DNA of 64,000 nt from Nocardia sp. BSTN01 (GTDB taxonomy: Bacteria > Actinomycetota > Actinomycetes > Mycobacteriales > Mycobacteriaceae): assembly GCF_015354405.1 (NCBI RefSeq), contig NZ_JADKYP010000025.1, forward strand, positions 1 through 64,000. Direction: 5' to 3'. Numbering within the stretch: position 1 is the stretch's first letter; each line of letters begins with the position of its first letter. Below, piece by piece: positions 57,489-64,000 of the stretch. The notes beneath the pieces are model-generated. The model saw only the letters and a program-made list of their open reading frames with translations. It was not told the origin of the DNA and made no database searches. A program made the translations under genes and the position numbers.

Positions 57489-58025
57489 ATGCCCAAGTTC
57501 GCGGTCGGGTCCACGGTGCAGCGCCGCGAGGCCCTGCACGGAGAAGTGTGGATGACGATGTCGGTCCAGGTAGTCGCCGACGACGACGTACTCGCTGTAT
57601 GGATCGATGAAGGCGCCCCGTTCGAATTTCCGCCGCATCCATTCGGCCCACATCCCTGGTCGAGCAGGGACCGATGGAGCGGCAGTAGCGTGCTGCAGCT
57701 CTACCGTCCCGGCGATGCGCATTCGGTGTGGGGATTCTTTCGGCACAGCCGTTTCGATCACTGGTACATCAACTTCGAAAGGCCATACCATCGCGGCGAC
57801 ACCTACTTCGACACCGATGATCACGGACTCGACATCGTCCTGCGAGACAGCGGATGGCAGTGGAAGGACCGCAACGACGTCGCAGGGCAGGTCGATTGCG
57901 GTCGCCTCACACCTGCGGAGGCGGACATGGTGTGGGCCGAGGCCGAGCGCGTCGCATCGGCATTGGACCGGGGCGACTATTGGTGGCTCCCGCGCTGGGA
58001 GGACTGGTCACCGGAGCTCAGGTAG
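57489..58025 (+). CDS. DUF402-domain protein
   Basis: The protein of about 178 residues contains the DUF402 fold (WYINFERPYHRGDTYFDTDDHGLDIVL after SVWGFFRHSRFDH), in which acidic residues bind a metal and hydrolyse nucleotides in characterised relatives such as RNA-degrading FAU-1-like proteins and nucleoside diphosphatases. The active-site D-x-D-x-x-x-D arrangement near residue 107 is present. ATG at 57489 is chosen because the first codons are protein-like; an ATG at 57462 and a GTG at 57480 are in frame. No partner is visible in the neighbourhood. Confidence 0.72.
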   Translation: MPKFAVGSTVQRREALHGEVWMTMSVQVVADDDVLAVWIDEGAPFEFPPHPFGPHPWSSRDRWSGSSVLQLYRPGDAHSVWGFFRHSRFDHWYINFERPYHRGDTYFDTDDHGLDIVLRDSGWQWKDRNDVAGQVDCGRLTPAEADMVWAEAERVASALDRGDYWWLPRWEDWSPELR

Positions 58026-58085
58026 TCGGTGGCGCACCGAACAGCGTTCGGAGGTCCCGACCGCAGCGCGCATCGGCGGGCCCTG

Positions 58086-58528
58086 TCAGAAGATTTCAAC
58101 CACGACAAGCGTGCACCCGATGGCTGTGCTCAGCAGGGCCGGCGACAGCGGCAGGAACCAGAGGAGCTGACCGCTGGGCTTGCCCTCGACCCGGAACCGC
58201 TCCGGCTCTTTCGGCAGATACCTGACCCAACGGCCTCACCCGGCGTCCACGTTCGCCCCTTGCCACTATCCACGCTGGGAAGCGGCCACGAACCGGACAT
58301 TGCGCCGAGTGGCCATCGTGCGTCCGCGCGCGAAAATCGCCGACCGCGCATCTCACGACAGTCGGCGGTCCGGAAGGCAACCACCGGAGACGAGTACTCC
58401 ACGAACGTTTCGTCGCCATCGATGTCCACTTCGGTCTCGTGACGGCGCTCGATATCGACGACCCGCTCCGGCACCACAACCCCGTCCCGAACGAAGCGCA
58501 CACCGAATCGAGCGGCCTTCGCACTCAC
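58086..58528 (-). pseudogene. DUF3592-type membrane protein with a frameshift
   Basis: The first part (FVRDGVVVPERVVDIERRHETEVDIDGDETFVEYSSPVVAFRTADCREMRG) is the extracellular strand region of DUF3592 proteins. Near 58230 the reading moves by one base: the next frame reads VRYLPKEPERFRVEGKPSGQLLWFLPLSPALLSTAIGCTLVVVEIF and stops at 58086. VRYLP followed by PERFRV is the DUF3592 hallmark and the end is a membrane helix. The usual N-terminal helix also seems missing, so the gene is probably truncated as well as shifted. The GTG at 58528 is a guess. Confidence 0.7.
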
Positions 58529-58829
58529 GTGAACCGAACTTCCAGACTGCCAAACGGTGATTACCCAAGGGCGCCAAGTCCATTCGAGTCGCCGGCCTGC
58601 CGCTGCATCGGTGGAAGTGCCCGCCGCCAACCGGCCCCGCGCCCGCCCAGGAGCGCCGACACACGAGCTTTCTGAGGGCCTCCGATCCACCTCCGTAGTC
58701 GCTGATCAAGAAGCTGCACCGGAGCCCCGACCGACCTCCCGCCCCGGTCGGCGTCGCCCGCATCCAGCCGATTTGGTCCAACAAGGGGGTAGTGAGGTAA
58801 TCTCTTCGAGCACCCGCAAGCGGGAGCCA
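58529..58829. other. intergenic stretch before the tRNA gene
   Basis: No gene seen. It may have carried the N-terminal part of the DUF3592 gene, but no membrane-helix-coding frame is visible. The tRNA promoter should be at its end. Confidence 0.35.
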
Positions 58830-58903
<74 letters not shown>

Positions 58904-58909
58904 CAGAAG

Positions 58910-58942
58910 AAAACCCCTCCTGACCTGGTCGGGAGGGGTTTT
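58910..58942. terminator. bidirectional terminator of tRNA and integrase
   Basis: AAAACCCCTCC (58910-58920) pairs with GGAGGGGTTTT (58932-58942). The T-run on each strand makes it a classical rho-independent terminator for the tRNA rightward and the integrase gene leftward. Confidence 0.9.
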
Positions 58943-58943
58943 G

Positions 58944-60149
58944 TCATTCGCCGACGACATGCAGTTGGGGACCATTCGGGGACCGTAGATGCCGTGACAG
59001 CATGTTTCCGTCTTCGGTCAGCGCCGCCATATCCGGATGCAGATACCGCTGCGTGATGCGCGGGTCGGTGTGGCCGGCTATCCGTTGGAGCCGATGCAGC
59101 GGCACCCCGGCATCCGCCATCCAGGTGAGCCCCGTATGCCGGAGATCGTGACGCCGAAGGTGGTCGTATCCCAGCTTCGTCACCACCGCATCCCAATGCG
59201 TTGCCCGCCGAAGAACGCCAGTGCTGATTCGTCCGCCGCGGGGCCCCACGAACAGCCGCGCGTCAGGTTGATCCTGGCGGCCTTCCAGTCGCCTGGCGAC
59301 GATCGGGCGTAACTCCTCGATGATCGGAATACGTCGAGCCCGTTTGCCCTTCGTGCCCTTATCGGCCATCCCACCGGGGCCCGGGGTGGTCTGCCGACGC
59401 AAGGTCCACACCCACCGATCCGCATCGATATCACCGACCCGGCAGCCGGATGCCTCACCGATCCGGGTAGCTGTGCACGCCATGAACGTCACGACATCAC
59501 CCCAGCCCCGATACTTGTCCGCCGATGCCGCTACCAGCGCATCCGCCAACGTCGTCAGTGCCCGCCAATCAGGCAATGCCAGTGCTCGCGGGTCTTCCAG
59601 CTCGTCCTCGTATCGCGCGAATTGCTTCTGCCAGCCCACGACGGCCACGGGATTCTTGTCGATCAACTCGTCACGCACGGCCTGTTCCATGACCCGTACG
59701 AACGCGGCCAGCGAGTTCTTGACCGTCGATTTTCCGCACCCGTCCGCGATCCAGGCGGACACGGCCCGGTCGGCAATACCCGCCGTGATCATGGTGACGG
59801 GCAGATGGCCGACTGTCGGAACGACACGTTTACGCCAGCCCGCGAGGTACGGATCGAGCGTCTTCGGCTCGACGCCGCGCATGGCGAAATCCATGTTCGC
59901 TTTCCCGTAGTCCGCCAGCTTGGCCGTCGCTGTCTTCGGATCGACACCCCGTGACGCAGCGCGTTTGATCTTGTCGAGCCATTCTTGCGCCCCCTCCTCG
60001 GTATCGAACGACTCGGACTTGGACGGCCGTGTCCCAGTCGCCGGGTCGGTCCAGCGAACACGGGCCCGAAACGGCTTGGCGCGATCCCGCTTCTCGATGT
60101 CACCCCGAACGACGACCCCCAGCGGCACAATCTGCTTGTCGACCATCAC
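58944..60149 (-). CDS. phage-type tyrosine integrase
   Basis: The 401-residue protein has an AP2-like arm-binding N-terminus (RVRWTDPATGTRPSKSESFDTEEGAQEWLDKIKR), a core-binding SAM-like domain (about 70-160) and the catalytic domain with Arg in TATRIGEASGCRVGDI, His-x-x-Arg in RHDLRHTGLTWMADAG, His in IAGHTDPRITQRYLHPD and the Tyr in that segment. It lies against tRNA-Pro, pointing towards it, the usual layout of an integrated element. The start is GTG at 60147-60149 or ATG three bases on, overlapping the excisionase stop. Confidence 0.92.
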   Translation of the reverse strand: MMVDKQIVPLGVVVRGDIEKRDRAKPFRARVRWTDPATGTRPSKSESFDTEEGAQEWLDKIKRAASRGVDPKTATAKLADYGKANMDFAMRGVEPKTLDPYLAGWRKRVVPTVGHLPVTMITAGIADRAVSAWIADGCGKSTVKNSLAAFVRVMEQAVRDELIDKNPVAVVGWQKQFARYEDELEDPRALALPDWRALTTLADALVAASADKYRGWGDVVTFMACTATRIGEASGCRVGDIDADRWVWTLRRQTTPGPGGMADKGTKGKRARRIPIIEELRPIVARRLEGRQDQPDARLFVGPRGGRISTGVLRRATHWDAVVTKLGYDHLRRHDLRHTGLTWMADAGVPLHRLQRIAGHTDPRITQRYLHPDMAALTEDGNMLSRHLRSPNGPQLHVVGE

Positions 60150-60346
60150 GCCGCCATCGGATCAACACGTTTGCGCCGCAGATACTCGGCCACGTCAGCC
60201 GAGTGATACCGGATCACACGATCCGAGACCTGAACGAAGGGCGGCCCCTGTGGGGGACGAGCCACACGCCACCGCCGCAAGCTCGATGGGTCGATCTTGA
60301 GCATTGCCGCAACCTCTTCCGTTGTGTACCAACGATTCTCGATCAC
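60146..60346 (-). CDS. excisionase-like helix-turn-helix protein
   Basis: The 66-residue protein reads VIENRWYTTEEVAAMLKIDPSSLRRWRVARPPQGPPFVQVSDRVIRYHSADVAEYLRRKRVDP, a MerR-like winged helix of the excisionase (Xis)/AlpA group. GTG at 60346 follows GGAGG on the minus strand with 5-nt spacing. Its stop overlaps the integrase start, so both are translated together. It probably directs the integrase to excise the element. The same frame continues open far upstream. Confidence 0.85.
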   Translation of the reverse strand: MIENRWYTTEEVAAMLKIDPSSLRRWRVARPPQGPPFVQVSDRVIRYHSADVAEYLRRKRVDPMAA

Positions 60347-60360
60347 TTCGACCTCCGTTG

Positions 60361-60807
60361 TCACGCCGCGATCTGCGTTGCCGAATGTTTTTGTTCGCCT
60401 GGTGGACTGGCTTCCAAGCGTGCGGTTTCGTATTGGGCGCGCCATTTGATCCGCTGCGCGATCGAGGCCATGATCAGGTGCTCTCGCGGTGGCACGTTCT
60501 TGTCTCCCGGCTCGACCGGTTTCACAATCAGCCGCGACGGGTCCGGGCGTTGGATACCGACCGCGGCGAGGATTTGCCGAACGAACTCGGCGCGGTCGGC
60601 CTTGTGATCCGGGAGGGTCTTCCCGGTCCAGCGACGCGAGACCAGGACGCGGCGGCCGCGCAGGCCGAGGGTTTCGCGGCGGTGGGCTTTGCCCTTGCAC
60701 CCAGCGCAGTAGATCCGACAGGCGATAACGTCTGTACCGCCCCATGCGTGCGAAGCGCGGGCCGCGTTCCGCGGCTGCCCAGCTGGCCAAAGTCTTCTTG
60801 GGAATCT
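60361..60807 (-). other. coding frame with zinc-knuckle motif but no start codon
   Basis: Between a TGA at 60808-60810 and a TGA at 60361-60363 this frame has no ATG, GTG or TTG before its protein-like part: YCAGCKGKAHRRETLGLRGRRVLVSRRWTGKTLPDHKADRAEFVRQILAAVGIQRPD, then a long basic/acidic helical tail ending HSATQIAA. CRIYCAGCKGK gives a possible zinc-binding cysteine cluster. The stop overlaps codons just before the excisionase. Either it is fused by a frameshift to the helix-turn-helix frame at 60690-60859, which overlaps it, or it uses another start. Confidence 0.55.
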
Positions 60808-60859
60808 TCAGACGCTCGGCGACCTCACCGGTGCTGAGCCATACTTCGTCATCTCCCAT
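60690..60859 (-). CDS. helix-turn-helix DNA-binding domain at the head of the element operon
   Basis: ATG at 60859 (GAGG 5 nt upstream) opens a frame starting MGDDEVWLSTGEVAERLKIPKKTLASWAAAERGPRFARMGRYRRYRLSDLLRWVQGQ, a MerR/excisionase-like winged helix of about 55 residues. Beyond 60690 the frame stays open to 60146 but becomes proline/arginine-rich antisense-like text; the coding frame shifts to the one with the zinc knuckle. The true end is uncertain, so only the domain is given. Confidence 0.6.
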
Positions 60860-61287
60860 GATCGCCTCGGTGGGCATTAGTCGAATGAAAAACGCTGCCG
60901 GCCAAGCAAAGCCAGGCATCGAGAAGAATGGCGCGTACGGAACGCCCCTGAGACGTGACCTCGCGCTGCCGGCCCTTGACGGAAAGGGGAAGGCTCCCGA
61001 AGGCGGCGCCGCAAGGTGGCTCATCGGCAGTCTTGGAGCGACAGCCTGCGGCGATCGTGCTCAGGCAATGACGCGTGCGTGTGTATTCGGGACTACTGCT
61101 GCAATCGACACAGCGAAGATTCTGGAGTCGCAACATAGACAAGGCCTCGATTCGGTTCTGATCGAGTCCCTCGCTCTACGCCAGATGAAATCGAGGATTC
61201 CATCTGTGTTTCCAAAAGGGAAGGGGTTTTGTCGATTCGGGCACCTTCTTGGGCGACCCTCAGGCGATCGAAGGAACCCGACGCTCG
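60860..61287. other. gene-free, lower-GC stretch
   Basis: No supported gene. From about 61090 the base composition is visibly less GC-rich than the core genome, consistent with acquired DNA. Upstream regulatory signals of the element operon should lie near 60860-60950. Confidence 0.4.
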
Positions 61288-62133
61288 TCAGATTCCCGAC
61301 TGTCGTCCCCGGCGATCGCGTGGCTCGGTGCCGCTTGTACTACAAGGGCCGTCGCGCCGCAGGCGATAGAGCGGTACCTGCACGCGAGAGGTTGCTGGTT
61401 CGAAACCAGCTGGGACCACCGTGAGGTCCTTATTCGAACCGCAGACCTTTGGTGCGATTCGATTCTCTTTTAACCGCTTTGACCTGGTTGTTTGCGGGCT
61501 TGTGCAACGGTGGGCCGCCGTGTGGAGGTCGGCGAAGACCGGAACCTTCTCATCGGTCACCCGCGGTGCCACCGTGTCCTCCAGATCGTCGATGTAGAAG
61601 CATTGAATGGTGTTCACCTGTCGGCCTTCGACGAGGATGCGGGCATTGACGTAGCCGAGGTTTGCTCGGCCGCAGGTGCCGCCGTTCATCGCCTTGTTCA
61701 GCATCTTGATGCTGATGTCCTGGCCGGACAGCTTGTTCTGGATGTCGTTGAAGATGTCGGTGATGGCGGCCATCATGTCGGCGTAGATGCCGTCATCGAA
61801 GTCTTTGCGGGCCGAGATCAGCTTCACGCCCATCATGTCCAGCTGCCGCTTGGTGACCGCAGCGTCGATGTAGTTGCGGAACGCCCGGGACAGCGCGTAC
61901 ACGATCACATACTCGATCTCCGGATGCTCTTTGAGGTAGACCAGCATCTCCTGGAACACGGCACGCTTCTCGATGCTCTGGGCAGAAACACCGGGTTCGA
62001 CGAACTCCTTCACGATCCGAGCAGTGTTCAACTGCTTCTTGTCGGAGATACGCAGGTACGCGACCGCGGGATCGGGGATGCCAGCATTTTCACGGAGACT
62101 CCTCGACCTCTTTGGATTCTTTTGCCAGCGCAA
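61288..62133 (-). pseudogene. truncated large serine recombinase
   Basis: The frame reads VAYLRISDKKQLNTARIVKEFVEPGVSAQSIEKRAVFQEMLVYLKE, with the catalytic Ser in YLRIS, then YVIVYALSRAFRNYIDAAVTKRQLDMMGVKLISARKDF and LNKAMNGGTCGRANLGYVNARILVEGRQVNTI. Compared with full recombinases, about 25-30 residues between DKKQ and EFVEPG are missing, and the whole C-terminal DNA-binding part (hundreds of residues) is lost. After about 61480 the frame runs antisense through a tRNA-like sequence (reading AGFEPATSRV), so the last 60 residues are spurious. It is unlikely to be active. Confidence 0.8.
61327..61418 (+). other. tRNA-like remnant
   Basis: GCTGG-TTCGAAA-CCAGC at 61394-61410 is a perfect T arm with the invariant loop, followed by TGGGACC and ACC like an acceptor 3' strand. 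GGTGCCG at 61327-61333 pairs with it at six of seven positions. D and anticodon arms do not fold normally, so this is a degenerate tRNA or a recombinase attachment sequence derived from one. Confidence 0.4.
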
Positions 62134-62327
62134 TGACGGCCCGACTCAGGCGGCGCAGGTCCGGCGGATCACGGCGATCACTGTCTACGACGAGGTGGTG
62201 TTCGCGTGACTCCCCAATGCGAGTGCCGCGACGTTTACGCATCGCGCGGCCTCGAGGGAGTGCTAGTGGTGCTCACACTCCGCAAAGCGCTGACATCACG
62301 CATCGCTAACCCTCGATCCACCCCGGG

Positions 62328-62935
62328 ATGTGCGCGGGCGCGGACAGCATTGACGACATCGACCTGCTGCGCAGCGGTGGCGGCGGCGAGTCGTTCGCCG
62401 GAGTGTACGCACCCTCGACGGTCGGAACATTGTTGCGCGAGTTCACTTTCGGGCACGCGAAACAGCTGGAATCGGTGCCGGCTCAGCATCTGTGCGCGCT
62501 CGCGGCTCGGGTGGATCTGCTGCCTGGCGCGGCGACCCGCTGTTTCCTCGACATCGATTCGCTGCTGCGGCACGCACACAGTCGTGCGCGCAGCCCTGCG
62601 CGCGGGCGCGAAGTTCTCCCTCGTCCTGACCCACAACCCCGCGGTCACCCGCGCGATCGAGGTGATCGCCGCCGACGCGTGGACACCGGTGAAATACCCC
62701 GGCGCGGTCCGCGACCCCGACACCGGGGACTGGACCTCCGATGCAGAGGTCGCCGAAATCTCTTACACCGCTTTCGCTTCCACAAAACACAAGACCACCG
62801 CGCGACTGATCGTGCGACGCGTCAAAGACGCCCGATATTCCGACGGGCTGTTCCCGCTCTGGCGATACCACCCCTTCTTCACCAACTCCGACGAGCCCGC
62901 CTCGCCGACCTCTATCAACACCTGTCCCACTGATC
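62328..62935 (+). pseudogene. IS1380-type transposase fragments
   Basis: The first frame (from 62328) reads CAGADSIDDIDLLRSGG, GVYAPSTVGTLLREFTFGHAKQLESV and YIDIDSLLR-like CFLDIDSLLRHAHS; the family DDE transposase then continues in another frame (ALRAGAKFSLVLTHNPAVTRAIEVIAADAWTPVKYPGAV, WRYHPFFTNSDEP) after an internal deletion. The C-terminal catalytic part is lost at about 62935. At least one frameshift and two deletions make it inactive. Confidence 0.75.
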
Positions 62936-62976
62936 ACGCGATCCCACCTGGACTCGGCGTCCACAGTTCTTGACAA

Positions 62977-63921
62977 TATCTCCAGTTCGAGCGGGTGTGT
63001 CGTGAGAATGGCATCATCCAGCGGCTGACCAAGCCGCGGACGCCGACCACGACGGGAAAGATCGGACGATTCCACAAGACCCTGCGGCGCGAGATGCTCG
63101 ATCACTCTAGGCCGTTCGCCGACCCTGCCGCCGCCCAGGCCGCGATTGATGCCTGGGTCCACGCCTACCACCACACCCGACCTCACCAATCACTAGAAAT
63201 GGCAACTCCGGCGCAGGTTTTCCGCCCGCATACCCTGCGCGTCATTCCGTCGTCCAGCACCGATCCGACTGCGGTCGAGTCGGCGTTCGAGCCCTCGCGG
63301 CCGCCGGTGCTCCCGCCGCCGGGTTCGTCGGAGGACGGCGACAATGTCCGATTCCACGCGGTGGAGTTGGAGGCGGTGATCAGTCTCGGTCGGCACGTGA
63401 TGTTGCCGCGCGCCCAGAGCTTGAAGTTCAGCCCGACCTTGGTCGGGCGGACGGTCACCGTCTGGATCAGCGACCGCACAGTTCATGTCCTGCTCGATGG
63501 GCAGCTGATCCGCACCCGCGCAATGAGTTTCATCGACGCCGGCCTGCAATCGATGCTCCTGCGCGGCGGACGCCCGGCCGGGCCCGAGCCACAGGGCGGC
63601 ATCAGCGCCGACACTCCGCTGGCACCAACTGTGGTGGTCGAGGTCGACCGCAAAGCGACCAGGGACGGGATCGTCTCGCTCGGGCCGGTGCCGGTCGCGC
63701 TCGGCCCCGGTCTGATCGGCAAGCAGCTCACCCTGCGCTTCGACGGCAGCATCATGTATGTCATCCACGCCGGACTGCTGGTCAAGACCCTGCCCGCGCC
63801 GATTCCGCGTGAACAGCGCGCCAAGCTCACCGGGGCCGGACTGCTACCACCCCCTGCCTCCGCCTCCGTCTCAGCCGCGCAAGGCCATTCGCCGGATCGG
63901 GGCCCGATGGGACGTTCATGA
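62977..63921 (+). pseudogene. 5'-truncated IS481-type transposase
   Basis: The frame begins in mid-protein (QFERVCRENGIIQRLTKPRTPTTTGKIGRFHKTLRREML) and continues through AIDAWVHAYHHTRPHQSLEMATPAQVF, the end of the integrase core of IS481 transposases, then about 220 residues of C-terminal beta-rich extension. In active relatives the segment is KIERFH, with the Glu completing the DDE triad; here it is KIGRFH. Together with the missing first two-thirds this means an inactive remnant joined directly to the IS1380 fragment. Confidence 0.78.
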
Positions 63922-64000
63922 TCGCCCGGCAGAAGCTCCGACCCGGCCTCGCGCACGCCGGGAAGACCGTCACCGTCGTCATCGACTAGACCTGCTTCCG
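63922..64000 (+). other. continuation of IS481-like C-terminal sequence
   Basis: After the stop, another frame reads IARQKLRPGLAHAGKTVTVVID, the type of segment that ends IS481-family extensions. It suggests one more frameshift in the remnant, cut by the window end. Confidence 0.45.

Noticed and set aside
60744-61424. 226-codon plus-strand frame across the element
   Set aside because: It is antisense to the helix-turn-helix domain at one end and through the tRNA-like sequence at the other, and has no family motif.

Overview
The window is high-GC actinobacterial chromosome, most likely from a Nocardia or a close mycolic-acid-containing relative. The basis is gene order, which follows the block known in Mycobacterium tuberculosis from Rv1691 to Rv1713: TPR protein, HAD phosphatase, tlyA, nadK, recN, steA, mctB, pyrG, NUDIX hydrolase, xerD, parA, scpA, scpB, pseudouridine synthase, cmk, der. 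An antigen-85-like mycolyltransferase and many GTG starts with 4-nt ATGA/GTGA stop-start overlaps fit as well. The assignment rests on reading the sequence alone.

1-22 kb is the conserved core: rRNA methylation (TlyA), NAD kinase, DNA repair (RecN), division and envelope (SteA, MctB-like), CTP synthesis (PyrG), chromosome dimer resolution and segregation (XerD, ParA, ScpA, ScpB), rRNA pseudouridylation, CMP kinase and the ribosome-assembly GTPase Der. Two genes here carry very long RGG-like arginine/glycine/aspartate repeats at the N-terminus (TPR protein and pseudouridine synthase). ScpB has an unusually long acidic N-terminal extension. A YdcF-family gene, a 35-bp tandem repeat and an SRPBCC gene interrupt the conserved order.

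22.7-55.7 kb is accessory metabolic and regulatory DNA made of small regulator-plus-target units, several with visible palindromes: TetR/FAD monooxygenase, HxlR/methyltransferase, MFS/ArsR, an ECF sigma with DGPF-domain protein and RibD-like reductase, AraC with two oxidoreductase-like genes, and a LAL regulator beside a lipoprotein hydrolase. Also here are a PAS-GGDEF-EAL protein, an ABC-F ATPase, a chagasin-type protease inhibitor, and GTP-dependent PEP carboxykinase translationally coupled to a SulP anion transporter.

55.7-64 kb is decaying and mobile DNA: a frameshifted cutinase gene, a frameshifted DUF3592 gene, tRNA-Pro(GGG) with a tyrosine integrase, excisionase and small element genes behind it, a truncated large serine recombinase running into a tRNA-like sequence, and remnants of IS1380- and IS481-type transposases. 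At 56160-56240 lies the most striking item: a 26-codon gene with a near-perfect ribosome binding site and its own terminator, encoding a strictly amphipathic, signal-less, acidic peptide resembling phenol-soluble modulins or corynebacterial PorA/PorH-type peptides.
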